Shown here: piece by piece, positions 1 to 7,253 of the stretch
Layout: every line of letters starts with the position of its first letter
How positions within the stretch are numbered: position 1 is the stretch's first letter
Assembly: GCF_900104725.1 (NCBI RefSeq)
Contig: NZ_LT629758.1
Span: 2,232,001-2,296,000, forward strand
Direction: 5' to 3'
DNA from: Actinoplanes derwentensis
GTDB taxonomy: Bacteria; Actinomycetota; Actinomycetes; Mycobacteriales; Micromonosporaceae
DNA length: 64,000 nt
Made by a program: the position numbers and the translations under genes
Notes under the pieces: generated by a model
What the model was told of the DNA's origin: nothing
Databases searched by the model: none
What the model saw: only the letters and a program-made list of their open reading frames with translations

Positions 1-249
1 GATGAGGGCGGGGAAGTCGATGCCGGGTTCGAGTTCGGCTGTTTCGTCGGCGAGTCGGGCCTGGTAGAGGTCGTTGATGGGGGTGCCGCTGGTGATTTGG
101 GCGGCGACGGCTGATCCGGCGGAGGTGCCGATGATGAGGTCGGCCTGGGTGATGCGGGTGGTGAGGGTGGGGTCGGTGTCGGCGAGGCCGCGCAGGACGC
201 CGAGTTCCCAGGCGATGTCGGCTACGCCGCCGCCGGCGAGGACGAGCAG
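1..249 (-). CDS. patatin-like phospholipase, 5' part only (runs off the window)
   Basis: The reverse strand reads LVLAGGGVADIAWELGVL, then DLIIGTSAGSAVAAQ. These are the glycine-rich oxyanion loop and the G-x-S-x-G nucleophile elbow of patatin-like lipid acyl hydrolases. The catalytic Asp lies beyond the left edge. The start is not obvious. An ATG at about 322 has no counterpart in this frame, and the frame reads arginine/proline-rich and start-less upstream of a CTG at 247-249. Either the start is non-standard, or a frameshift separates an upstream ATG from the domain and the gene is damaged. It diverges from the HEAT-repeat gene. Family assignment is confident; start and integrity are not. 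Confidence 0.72.
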   Translation of the reverse strand, partial: MLVLAGGGVADIAWELGVLRGLADTDPTLTTRITQADLIIGTSAGSAVAAQITSGTPINDLYQARLADETAELEPGIDFPALI

Positions 250-391
250 GCGTCGGCGGTGCCGGAGAGGATGCGGGCGCGGGTCTGCCGGCCCCGGGTG
301 GTGCTGGCGATCTTCGCGGGCATGGGATCGAGCGTAGGTGGCGGTTGACTGGACTGGCGAGTCCAGTTGTGGTCCGGAGTGGGAGGTGTTC

Positions 392-1201
392 GTGGCGGGC
401 AGTCTGCCGTTGGAGTTGTTGCTGAGATCGGCGCGGCGTGAGGTCGAGGACGACGACGGTGATGCGGCGATGCCGTCGTTGGTGGCGCTGCAGGGGCGGG
501 CGACGCGGGAGGTCTTCGATCGTGCGTGTGCGCTGGTGGTCGACCCCGAGGTGGTGCTGCGGGAGCTGGGGGTGCGGATTCTGCGGGAGCTGGGTGACGA
601 GCAGCCCGACGGGTTCCGGCCGTTTCGTGGGGAGACGGTGGCGTTGATGCGGGCGCGGCTGGCGCTGGAGCCTGATCCGGGTGTGGTGCGCTGGATCGTG
701 TCGGCGCTCGGTTGGCACCGTGATCGGGAGGCGTTGCCGGAGGTGGTGGCGCTCGCCGGTCATCCGGATGTGCGGGTGCGGTTTCATGTGGCGGCGGCGT
801 TACCGGGCCTGGTCGACCGGGAGCGGGTGGAACCGGCGGCCGCTGAGGCGTTGTTCCGGCTGTGTCATGACGAGGATGCCGACATCCGGTATTACGCGTT
901 GTATGCGGTGACGCGGGAGATCGGGGGCCTGGACGTCGAGGCGGTCACCGCGCTGGTGGTGGGGCTCGCCGATGATGCCGACGAGCAGGTGCGGGCGATG
1001 GCGGTGGCGCATCGCGAGGCGATCGGTGTGGTCCGGGAGTTGCTCGATGGTGTGGTGGAGCCGGGTCGGCGTGAGCGTCTGATCGGGCCGGTTCTGGTGG
1101 AGCTCGCGTGGGCTGAGGATGACGCTGATCTGCTGGAGGATCTGATCACGGACTCGGATCTCGCGGAGCGGCTTGTCAGGTGGTGGGCCGGGCGGGACTG
1201 A
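392..1201 (+). CDS. HEAT-repeat domain protein
   Basis: A protein of about 269 residues built of repeated helical pairs, for example around 'REALPEVVALAGHPDVRVRFH' minus its last residue and again at the next unit, with the spaced Asp/Val/Arg pattern of HEAT/PBS-lyase-like repeats. No catalytic motif, signal peptide or membrane segment is visible, so it is probably a cytoplasmic protein-protein scaffold. I chose GTG at 392 because GGGAGG lies 5 bases upstream. An in-frame GTG at 338 would add 18 unpromising residues. It is divergent from the patatin gene and convergent with the deaminase. Partner and function are unknown. Confidence 0.75.
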   Translation: MAGSLPLELLLRSARREVEDDDGDAAMPSLVALQGRATREVFDRACALVVDPEVVLRELGVRILRELGDEQPDGFRPFRGETVALMRARLALEPDPGVVRWIVSALGWHRDREALPEVVALAGHPDVRVRFHVAAALPGLVDRERVEPAAAEALFRLCHDEDADIRYYALYAVTREIGGLDVEAVTALVVGLADDADEQVRAMAVAHREAIGVVRELLDGVVEPGRRERLIGPVLVELAWAEDDADLLEDLITDSDLAERLVRWWAGRD

Positions 1202-1302
1202 CCGGGGGTGTTCACTGGAAGTGGGTGGCGGTGGTGATGATGACGGTGATGTTCGCGGGTTCGTCCATGCTCGCCGTGGTGGAACGTCAACCGGGCTTGA
1301 GG

Positions 1303-1809
1303 TCAAGGGTGCGGTCGGGGGTCCCAGAATCCGTGGTGGACGCGGGTGGCGCCGGGCAGGTCGGCGGGGCCGTCGATCACGATGGGGCGGCCGCCGTGGG
1401 TGAAGACGTCGCGTGCCGGCAGCCGGAGCGGTGGGATGCCGTCCTCTTCGGTGACCATGGTGGCGAGGTCGGCTTCGGAGAGGGCGAACACGATGCGGCC
1501 GATGCCGGACCAGTAGATCGCGCCGGAGCACATGGCGCATGGTTCGGTGCTGGTGTAGAGGGTGGCGCTCGCGCGGGTGGCGTGGTCGAGGGGCCCGGCG
1601 AGGCGGACCAGGTTGGTTTCGGCGTGCCCGGTGGGGTCGTTGCCGGTGACGACGCTGTTGCGGGCTTCCAGGACGGTGCCGGCGGCGGTGACCAGCAGGG
1701 ATCCGAACGGGTGGTCGCCGCGGTCGCGGGCTTCGCCGGCCAGGGCGATGGCGCGTTCGAGGTGGGTGACGTCGGTGGTGGTGATGGTCGTGGTGGTCAC
1801 CAGGGTCAT
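1303..1809 (-). CDS. nucleoside/guanine deaminase-like zinc enzyme (CDA fold)
   Basis: A 168-residue protein with both zinc signatures of the cytidine-deaminase superfamily: HAE (in GHAETNLVRLAG) supplies one ligand and the proton-shuttling Glu, and PCAMC supplies the two cysteines. The length and the GRIVFALSEADL segment resemble GuaD/TadA-like nucleoside deaminases rather than CMP deaminases. Substrate cannot be told from sequence; guanine or another purine base is likely. It lies downstream of ohr on the same strand, separated from it by a strong terminator hairpin, so it is probably transcribed separately. The N-terminal Thr-rich stretch suggests a slightly later start is possible. Confidence 0.85.
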   Translation of the reverse strand: MTLVTTTTITTTDVTHLERAIALAGEARDRGDHPFGSLLVTAAGTVLEARNSVVTGNDPTGHAETNLVRLAGPLDHATRASATLYTSTEPCAMCSGAIYWSGIGRIVFALSEADLATMVTEEDGIPPLRLPARDVFTHGGRPIVIDGPADLPGATRVHHGFWDPRPHP

Positions 1810-1824
1810 GACGGGCAGCGTAAC

Positions 1825-1864
1825 GCCGGGCCGGCCGGGACTGGGGAGTCCTGGCCGGCCCGGC
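1825..1864. terminator. 18-bp stem-loop between ohr and the deaminase gene
   Basis: The arms at 1825-1842 and 1847-1864 are complementary over 18 positions with one G-T pair, around a GGGG loop. The hairpin sits immediately 3' of the ohr stop codon. No T-run follows, as is usual for actinomycete terminators. Confidence 0.75.
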
Positions 1865-1873
1865 GTGCGGGGC

Positions 1874-2296
1874 TCAGGCGAGGTTGAGCTGGACCTCGAC
1901 GTTGCCGCGGGTGGCGTTGGAGTACGGGCAGAGCTGGTGGGCGGCGTCCAGGACGGCCTTGGCGGTGGCTTCGTCGAGGCCGGGGAGTTCGGCTTCGATG
2001 GTGACGGACAGGCCGAAGCCGCCGGTGGGCAGCGGGCCGATGCCGACGTCGACGGTGATGGCGGTGTCTTCCAGGGTCACCTTCTGGGCGGAGGCGACGC
2101 GCTTGAGGGCGCTGTGGAAGCAGGCGGCGTAGCCGGCGGCGAACAGTTGCTCGGGGTTGGTGAGGGCGCCACCGGCGCCGCCCATCTCCTTGGGGATGGC
2201 GAGGTCGAAGTCGAGGACGCCGTCGCTGGAGCGGACGTGGCCGTTGCGGCCGTCGCCGGTGGCGGTGGCGGACGCGGTGTAGAGCGTGGTGCTCAT
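1874..2296 (-). CDS. ohr: organic hydroperoxide resistance protein (OsmC/Ohr family)
   Basis: A thiol peroxidase that reduces organic hydroperoxides in the cytoplasm. The 140-residue length is typical of Ohr. Both redox cysteines are present: the peroxidatic one in GYAACFHSAL and the resolving one in QLCPYSNATRGN. The N-terminal YTASATATGDGRNGH and the NPEQLFAAGYA block are family hallmarks that separate Ohr from OsmC. Its ATG overlaps the stop of the MarR-type gene by four bases (ATGA), so regulator and enzyme form one operon behind an OhrR-like operator at 2766-2781. Peroxide induction is expected from family knowledge. Confidence 0.95.
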   Translation of the reverse strand: MSTTLYTASATATGDGRNGHVRSSDGVLDFDLAIPKEMGGAGGALTNPEQLFAAGYAACFHSALKRVASAQKVTLEDTAITVDVGIGPLPTGGFGLSVTIEAELPGLDEATAKAVLDAAHQLCPYSNATRGNVEVQLNLA

Positions 2297-2742
2297 GTGG
2301 GTTCCTCCGGAGGGGTGGTGTTTCCGGCACTGCGGGCGCGGTGCAGGAGGGTGTGGAGCTGAGTGAGTTCGGCTTCGGTGAGGCCGGTGGCGCAGACCAG
2401 GGCGTGACTGAGGTCGCCGATGGCGGTCTGCAGCCGCAGGCCGGTGTCGGTGGGGTGGATCCAGACGGTGCGTTCGTCGTGGGTGGCGCGTACCCGCTGG
2501 ATGTGACCTTGGGTTTCGAGGCGTTTCAGCAGGGGGCTGAGGGTGCCGCTGTCGAGTTTGAGGGTGCGGCCGAGGTCACGGATCGTGGTGGGGCCGTCGT
2601 GCCAGAGGATGCGCAGGACGAGGTATTGGGGGTAGGTGAGGCCGTGGGGGTCGAGGTGCGGCCGGTAGATCGCGGTCATGGCGCGGCTGGCCGCGTAGAG
2701 CTGGAAGCAGATCATCTGGTCCAGTGCGGTGCTCTCGCGCAT
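2293..2742 (-). CDS. ohrR: MarR-family peroxide sensor OhrR
   Basis: A winged-helix repressor of about 149 residues. From MRESTALDQMICFQLYAASR it carries the OhrR-type N-terminal helix with the reactive cysteine in MICFQLYAASRA, the position that is oxidised by organic peroxides in OhrR proteins. The recognition segment TIRDLGRTLKLDSGTLSPLL follows. I chose the ATG at 2742; a longer reading frame to 2802 would run through the operator. It is the first gene of the ohrR-ohr operon and should repress itself and ohr via the palindrome 24 bases upstream. A GNAT gene diverges from the same promoter region. Confidence 0.92.
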   Translation of the reverse strand: MRESTALDQMICFQLYAASRAMTAIYRPHLDPHGLTYPQYLVLRILWHDGPTTIRDLGRTLKLDSGTLSPLLKRLETQGHIQRVRATHDERTVWIHPTDTGLRLQTAIGDLSHALVCATGLTEAELTQLHTLLHRARSAGNTTPPEEPT

Positions 2743-2765
2743 GACCAGAACAGTAGTACCCAATT

Positions 2766-2781
2766 CAATTGTGCACAACTG
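2766..2781. promoter_or_regulatory. OhrR operator (near-perfect palindrome)
   Basis: CAATTGTGCACAACTG is symmetric at 14 of 16 positions. It matches the AATTG...CAATT style of known OhrR boxes and lies between the ohrR start (2742) and the GNAT start (2822). Assignment rests on motif and position only. Confidence 0.8.
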
Positions 2782-2821
2782 TTTGGTGCCGTGGGTCACC
2801 ACTGTGTGTGATCATGCGGCC

Positions 2822-3349
2822 ATGGCGAACATCCGCTTGCTCAAGCTCTCCCCCGCCGCACTCACCGCGCTCGTCGACGGCGATCTGGACGCCGCCAGCG
2901 CCGCGGCCGGGTATCCGCTCAGCTCGTTCCTGGTCGACGAGAACTGGCTGTGGCGCGTACGCATCGACGACATCCGCCGCGACCCCGAAGCCGCCGACTG
3001 GATCGCGCGCGCGGTGATCGCCGAACCCGAAGGGGTGATCGTCGGCCACGGCGGCTTCCACGGGCCGCCCGGCGACGACGGCGTGGTCGAGGTCGGCTAC
3101 ACGGTGGCACCGGGGTACCGGCTGCGCGGATACGCCACCGCGATCCTGGGCGAACTGCTGCGCCGCGCGGACGCCGATCCGCGGGTGACCGCGGTGCGGG
3201 CCAGCATCCGGCCGGACAACATCGGCAGCCGGAAGGTGGCCACCGGGCACGGCTTCCAGAAGATCGGCGAGCAGTGGGACCCGCAGGACGGCCTGGAGGA
3301 CGTCTACCTGCGGCGAGCCGGCGGCCACGTACCAGCGCAAAGCTCTTAA
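2822..3349 (+). CDS. GNAT-family N-acetyltransferase
   Basis: A protein of about 175 residues with the acetyl-CoA binding signature VGYTVAPGYRLRGYATAILG (motif A, R/Q-x-x-G-x-A type) and the C-terminal SRKVATGHGFQKIG block seen in RimJ/RimL-like enzymes. Substrate is unknown. I chose the ATG at 2822; the upstream in-frame GTG at about 2807 would place the start inside the probable promoter. It diverges from ohrR across the OhrR operator, so peroxide control of this gene is possible. Its stop overlaps the convergent sigma-factor gene by four bases. Confidence 0.85.
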   Translation: MANIRLLKLSPAALTALVDGDLDAASAAAGYPLSSFLVDENWLWRVRIDDIRRDPEAADWIARAVIAEPEGVIVGHGGFHGPPGDDGVVEVGYTVAPGYRLRGYATAILGELLRRADADPRVTAVRASIRPDNIGSRKVATGHGFQKIGEQWDPQDGLEDVYLRRAGGHVPAQSS

Positions 3350-4197
3350 GCGGCCAGCCGCTGACCCTGCACGTCGGTGGCCGACAGTCGCGACGCCATG
3401 GTGGAACGCTCGGCGATCTTCGCGGCGTAGACCGCGCGGCGCCGGGCCACACAGCCGTCCTTGGCGACCGGGGCCTGGCGCTGCTCCATGTGGGTGTTCA
3501 AACCGTCCCGCAGCAGCGCCAGGGCCTCGGTACGCAACTGGGACACCCGCGACTCGGTGACACCGAGCGCCTCGGCGACCTCCGACAGCGGCCGCTCACC
3601 CAGGAACGACGCCTCCACCACATAGCGCAGGCGCTCGGGCAGCACCGTCACCGCGTCGTGCAGGTAACCGAGACGCTCACGGTGCAACAGCATCTCCTCC
3701 GGAGTCAGGGAGGTGTCGGTGACCATGTCCTCGGCGGTACCGGCGGTGAAACCCTGCAGCGACAGCACGGCCGCGCGCTGCACGTCGTCGTCGACACTGG
3801 CGAGTTCACCGACGGCCACACCGAGCAGCTCGGCCAGTTCCTCGGCGGTCGGGGTGCGGCCCAGCCGGCGGGTCAGCTCCTCGCGGGCCACGTCGGCGCG
3901 CCGGGCGCGGGCCCGCACCGAACGTGACGCCCAGTCCATGCTGCGCAGCTCGTCCAGCAGTGCGCCTCGGACCCGGACGGCGGCGAACCGGCCGAACGGG
4001 ATGCCACGTTCGGGGTCGAAGGCCTGGGCGGCGGTCACCAGGGCGGCGTACCCGGCCGAGGCCAGATCATCTCGATGCACATGCGGGGGCACTTTGAACA
4101 GCGTCTCGCGGACCATGTGACCGACCAGCGCCATGTTGTCGCGGATGAGCTCTTCCTGGACGGCGGTGACGGCGGAAGCGGTGCTGGTGGCAGTCAT
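3346..4197 (-). CDS. FliA/WhiG-family RNA polymerase sigma factor (sigma-28 type)
   Basis: A 283-residue protein with sigma region 2 (HRDDLASAGYAALVTAAQAFDP without the last two residues; then GIPFGRFAAVRVRGALLDEL and SMDWASRSVR, the -10 recognition and melting part), region 3 (RRLGRTPTAEELAELLGV) and region 4 (PERLRYVVEASFLGERPLSE, then VTESRVSQLRTEAL as the helix-turn-helix). The region 2.4 pattern DW..R.VR is typical of FliA/WhiG sigmas. In motile actinomycetes this type controls flagellar or sporulation genes; which one cannot be told here because no flagellar genes are nearby. About 45 residues follow region 4, an unusual C-terminal tail. Confidence 0.9.
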   Translation of the reverse strand: MTATSTASAVTAVQEELIRDNMALVGHMVRETLFKVPPHVHRDDLASAGYAALVTAAQAFDPERGIPFGRFAAVRVRGALLDELRSMDWASRSVRARARRADVAREELTRRLGRTPTAEELAELLGVAVGELASVDDDVQRAAVLSLQGFTAGTAEDMVTDTSLTPEEMLLHRERLGYLHDAVTVLPERLRYVVEASFLGERPLSEVAEALGVTESRVSQLRTEALALLRDGLNTHMEQRQAPVAKDGCVARRRAVYAAKIAERSTMASRLSATDVQGQRLAA

Positions 4198-4319
4198 AAC
4201 GGTTCCCCCTGTGTCGGCTGGCCGGCTGGCAGGGGGAACTTTTCGCGGCTACGGGTGCAACCGGAGGGCACTCTCGGTTGCTGCTTGGTTGCACCGTGAA
4301 TTTCTTCTCAAGTGGCGGT

Positions 4320-4982
4320 TCACACCTCCTGCGGGCCGGCGGCCACCGTCTGCTCGACGGCCGCCTTGTCCAGGTCGAGGGTGCCGCCCTCCTCCAGGAT
4401 CGCCAGCAGCACGTGCCCGGTGCCGACCGTCTCGTGGCCCAGGCGCAGCGCCTGACGGAAGGTGAGCTCCAGGGCCTTGCGGGCGCGGGCGTCGAACGGG
4501 ATCAGCGGCCGGACCTCGGCGTTCCCGGCTGCCCCGGTGACCAGATCGCGGATCTCGGCGATCGTGCGGCCCTGGGCCGCAACGGCCTGCACGGCGAGAC
4601 CGCTGTCCTGGTCGAGCAGCCCGAGCACCAGGTCACCGGGGCTGATCTCGTCGTGGCGCAGCCGGGCCGCGTGCGACATCGCGGCGACCACGGCGGCACG
4701 GCCCAGGCCGGAGTAGCGGTGGAAACCCTGCGACGGGTCGCCAGCTGGAACCGACCGTTTCTGGGCGGCCTGCTTGCTGACACCCATGCTGCGGCCGATC
4801 TCGGTCCAGGAGGCGCCGGAGCGGCGGGCCTGGTCGACGAAGTGGCCGATCAGGTGGTCGGCGAGTTCACCGAGCCGGTCACTGAGCCGCACCGCGTCGG
4901 ACAGGGCGTCCAGAGGGCTGTCGGGGTGGCCGGTGGAGACGGCGTGGATGAGGTCGTCGAGACGAACCGGTGTCTGCGTCAT
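4320..4982 (-). CDS. HTH plus Clp N-terminal domain protein (probable regulator)
   Basis: A protein of about 220 residues. The N-terminal third contains a helix-turn-helix (SWTEIGRSMGVSKQAAQKR). The C-terminal two thirds consist of two Clp-N repeats (AAVVAAMSHAARLRHDEISP and the later ALRLGHETVGTGHVLLAILE), the substrate-binding fold at the N-terminus of ClpC/ClpA. There is no ATPase module, so it is not a Clp ATPase. The likely role is a transcription regulator that senses misfolded proteins or proteolysis, but that is inference. A perfect inverted repeat directly upstream (4986-5031) is a plausible autoregulatory operator. I chose ATG 4982; ATG 4994 would lie inside the repeat. Confidence 0.82.
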   Translation of the reverse strand: MTQTPVRLDDLIHAVSTGHPDSPLDALSDAVRLSDRLGELADHLIGHFVDQARRSGASWTEIGRSMGVSKQAAQKRSVPAGDPSQGFHRYSGLGRAAVVAAMSHAARLRHDEISPGDLVLGLLDQDSGLAVQAVAAQGRTIAEIRDLVTGAAGNAEVRPLIPFDARARKALELTFRQALRLGHETVGTGHVLLAILEEGGTLDLDKAAVEQTVAAGPQEV

Positions 4983-4985
4983 AGC

Positions 4986-5031
4986 GTCAACCATAGGTTG
5001 ACGATCCGAGAATCGTCAACCTATGGTTGAC
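4986..5031. promoter_or_regulatory. perfect 20-bp inverted repeat, likely operator or terminator
   Basis: GTCAACCATAGGTTGACGAT at 4986-5005 is repeated in exact inverse at 5012-5031 with a 6-base spacer. Each arm also contains a smaller palindrome, GTCAACC-3 nt-GGTTGAC. It abuts the start of the Clp-N/HTH gene and follows, by four bases, the stop of the upstream DUF6204 gene. It could therefore serve as a double operator, a terminator, or both. Confidence 0.75.
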
Positions 5032-5035
5032 CTGA

Positions 5036-5389
5036 TCAACCCTGAAGTTTGCGGCCACGCTTCCCGAGCGGAACCTCCGACAAGTCGACCGTCTGCGAGG
5101 TCAGGCGCTTGAACCCGTACCCCCGCCCGGTCATCCACGCCGCCGCCTTCGCCTCGGCCCGCGCCGTCACCTGCGGCACCTCCCGCTCGTCGTGCACGGT
5201 CTCGCCGAACCGGAACGTGAAGAACGGCCGGGCCGCCAGGTCATAGGTCAGATGCCCCTGCTCGGAATACTCCACGGCCAGGATGTCGGCATGCTCACCA
5301 CCGGCGGCGATCAACTCCGCCTTCTGTGTTTCGGACAGATCGTCGAAAGACCCGCGAACGGTGACCCGGATCGTACGGCTCGCACTCAT
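5036..5389 (-). CDS. DUF6204 family protein
   Basis: A 117-residue protein from ATG 5389 (MSASRTIRVTVRGSFDDLSE). The conserved HLTYDLAARPFFTFRF segment in the middle is characteristic of the family annotated as DUF6204. No catalytic residues or membrane segments are evident, and no function is known to me. It lies between an SDR gene upstream (16 bases) and the Clp-N/HTH gene on the same strand. A longer in-frame extension to 5611 is arginine/tryptophan-rich and is the shadow of the SDR gene. Confidence 0.8.
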   Translation of the reverse strand: MSASRTIRVTVRGSFDDLSETQKAELIAAGGEHADILAVEYSEQGHLTYDLAARPFFTFRFGETVHDEREVPQVTARAEAKAAAWMTGRGYGFKRLTSQTVDLSEVPLGKRGRKLQG

Positions 5390-5405
5390 CGCGCCAGTAT
5401 CGTGC

Positions 5406-6233
5406 TCAGCCCCGACCGGAGCGAACGAATTCCGTGGCACCCCGCAACCGCACCGACAACAACGCCCGGGCCCGGCCGGTCCGCAACCGCAGATCCGCCG
5501 GCCGGGCCAGCCCCAGCGCCGCCAGCGACCCCGCCGGAATCGCCGTCTCGTCCAAGCCGTCCCGGCGCGCCACCAGAACCCCCAGGTCATAACGGCTGAC
5601 CGCATCCGCACCGGCCACGTTCAGCACCCCCGCATAGTCACCGGCGGCCAGTTCGAGAAGCGCGTCAGCCAGATCGTCGACGTGCACCGGCTTGCGGATC
5701 TCATCGGTGAACAACGCCCCGCGCACCCGCCCGGCGATCAGATCCCGGGTCAGGATCTCGTGCGCGCCGTTACCGTCCCCCAGGATCAGCGAGGTCCGCA
5801 CGACCGCCGCCGACGGATCGACAGCCCGCACCGCGGTCTCGGCGGCGGCCTTCGCGGCCCCGTACGCATACACCGGATCCGGCACAGCGTCCTCGCCGTA
5901 CTCCCCCAGCCGCCCACTGAACACCGCGTCACTGGAGACATGCACCAGCCGAACCCCGGCCGCCGCCAGCGCCACATGCGCCGCCCCGTCAGCGGTAGCC
6001 GCCCAGTCGTTACGATCACGCCCCGCCGCGGCGTGCACGATCGCATCCGGCCGCACCGCGGCCACCACCCGCCGGACCGCGTCCCGATCCCGGATGTCCA
6101 GGCGCACGGTAGCGGTCGCACACGCCGCCGACACATACGTCCCCACCGCGTCCCAGCCGGCTGCCGCCGCACGCGCCATCACCCGGCGCCCCAACGACCC
6201 GCTTCCCCCGGTGACCAGCAGAACTCGTCCCAC
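5406..6233 (-). CDS. RmlD-like NAD(P)-dependent sugar-nucleotide reductase / SDR
   Basis: A protein of about 275 residues from GTG 6233 (VGRVLLVTGGSGSLGRRV). It has a Rossmann GxxGxxG loop and the extended-SDR active-site residues in VHVSSDAVFSG and the YAYGAAKAAAE block (YxxxK). The DEIRKPVHVDDLADALLEL segment matches the dTDP-4-dehydrorhamnose reductase (RmlD/RfbD) substrate-binding part. There is no sugar-nucleotide cluster around it, so the substrate is uncertain. It probably forms an operon with the DUF6204 gene downstream. Confidence 0.85.
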   Translation of the reverse strand: MGRVLLVTGGSGSLGRRVMARAAAAGWDAVGTYVSAACATATVRLDIRDRDAVRRVVAAVRPDAIVHAAAGRDRNDWAATADGAAHVALAAAGVRLVHVSSDAVFSGRLGEYGEDAVPDPVYAYGAAKAAAETAVRAVDPSAAVVRTSLILGDGNGAHEILTRDLIAGRVRGALFTDEIRKPVHVDDLADALLELAAGDYAGVLNVAGADAVSRYDLGVLVARRDGLDETAIPAGSLAALGLARPADLRLRTGRARALLSVRLRGATEFVRSGRG

Positions 6234-6602
6234 GCGCGCACTGTAGGCGCTCCCCCGGGCCCGAACCAAAAAACCACGACCGGGGGAAGTGCGCCTACCC
6301 ACAGCCCCGCCCCCACCCCGCACGGCAGGCGGCCCGCCCGGGCCGTCCCGCGCCCGCCGGGCGTGAGCGCCCCGTCACCGTCGCACCGGTGGCCGAGAAG
6401 CTGTCCCCCGCGCCAGCTCCGCGAACTCAGGCCGAACGGGCCCCACCGGACACGGGCCCGCTCGACTACGGAATGTCACTGCGGCGCAGATACGCGCACC
6501 CGGATCACGGAAAGGACGTAGCGGACCGGTAGACCTGGCACCAGCACGCACTCGGGGGCCAGCAGGATCGACGGGGGCCGGCCGGGCCGAAATGCTTGGA
6601 GG
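6234..6602. other. 369-bp intergenic region, no gene seen
   Basis: Neither strand has a convincing coding frame. The stretch at 6439-6465 recurs almost identically at 29414-29441 (see repeat). Promoters for the divergent genes on each side must lie here. Confidence 0.5.
6439..6465. repeat. short dispersed repeat, copy 1 of 2
   Basis: The 27 bases starting GGCCCCACCGGACA and ending GCCCGCTCGA match positions 29414-29441 except for one substitution and one indel. Both copies are intergenic. Meaning unknown. Confidence 0.5.
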
Positions 6603-7082
6603 ATGCGAATTGCCGAGCAGGTCCCGATCACCATACGAACAGCACGCACGATGTGGCTCGTGGCGATCGGTGCAGGGGTCTTCGAGACCGTCCTGATCGT
6701 GACGAGCGGCCGGGCGGCCGGCGGCTCCGTCATCGGCGTGACTGTCCGGGCCGTCGTGTTCATCGCGGCCGTTCTGGTCGTGGTGCGGATGTACTCGGGC
6801 CAGCGGTGGGCCCGATGGGTCCTCACCGGAGCGCTGGGTCTGCTCGGTACTTTGTCGTTGACCGCGGACCCCGTCCTCTGGCTGGCCGAAGGCAACTCGA
6901 TCAACGAGGCGGTCCGGAACTCCGGAGCCGTCGACCTGCTGTTCGGCGGCAGCCGCGTGGTGCACGTCGCCGCCGTGCTCTGCGGGTGTGTCCTGATGTT
7001 CGTGCCGTCGGCCAACGCGTACTTCCGGACCCGGCCGCCCCGTCCCGCACACGGGCCGACACCGGTCGGCGACCGTCTCTAG
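6603..7082 (+). CDS. small integral membrane protein of unknown function
   Basis: A 159-residue protein with four hydrophobic segments (about residues 15-35, 42-62, 72-92, 112-132) and short polar loops. No family motif recognised. GGAGG directly abuts the first ATG, so the true start may be the second Met (MWLVAIGAGVFETV), which would still keep all four segments. It stands alone between two minus-strand genes. Confidence 0.6.
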   Translation: MRIAEQVPITIRTARTMWLVAIGAGVFETVLIVTSGRAAGGSVIGVTVRAVVFIAAVLVVVRMYSGQRWARWVLTGALGLLGTLSLTADPVLWLAEGNSINEAVRNSGAVDLLFGGSRVVHVAAVLCGCVLMFVPSANAYFRTRPPRPAHGPTPVGDRL

Positions 7083-7253
7083 GGCATCACCCGGCTTCGC
7101 GGCAGAAGCGGAAACATGATCGAGATGGCGTGGCGCACCGTATCGATACACAGAGTGATGTCAATCATGAAGTCTTGATCGCGAGGCGAGGCCGAATCGG
7201 ACCGTCAAGCCATGATCAACCATCCCGGGAGGCCGCACCGGCGTACCGGGAGG

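Noticed and set aside
5283..6521. Long plus-strand open frame (412 codons) antisense to the DUF6204 and RmlD-like genes
   Set aside because: Arg/Pro/His-rich product with no motif; typical GC-rich shadow of the real minus-strand genes.
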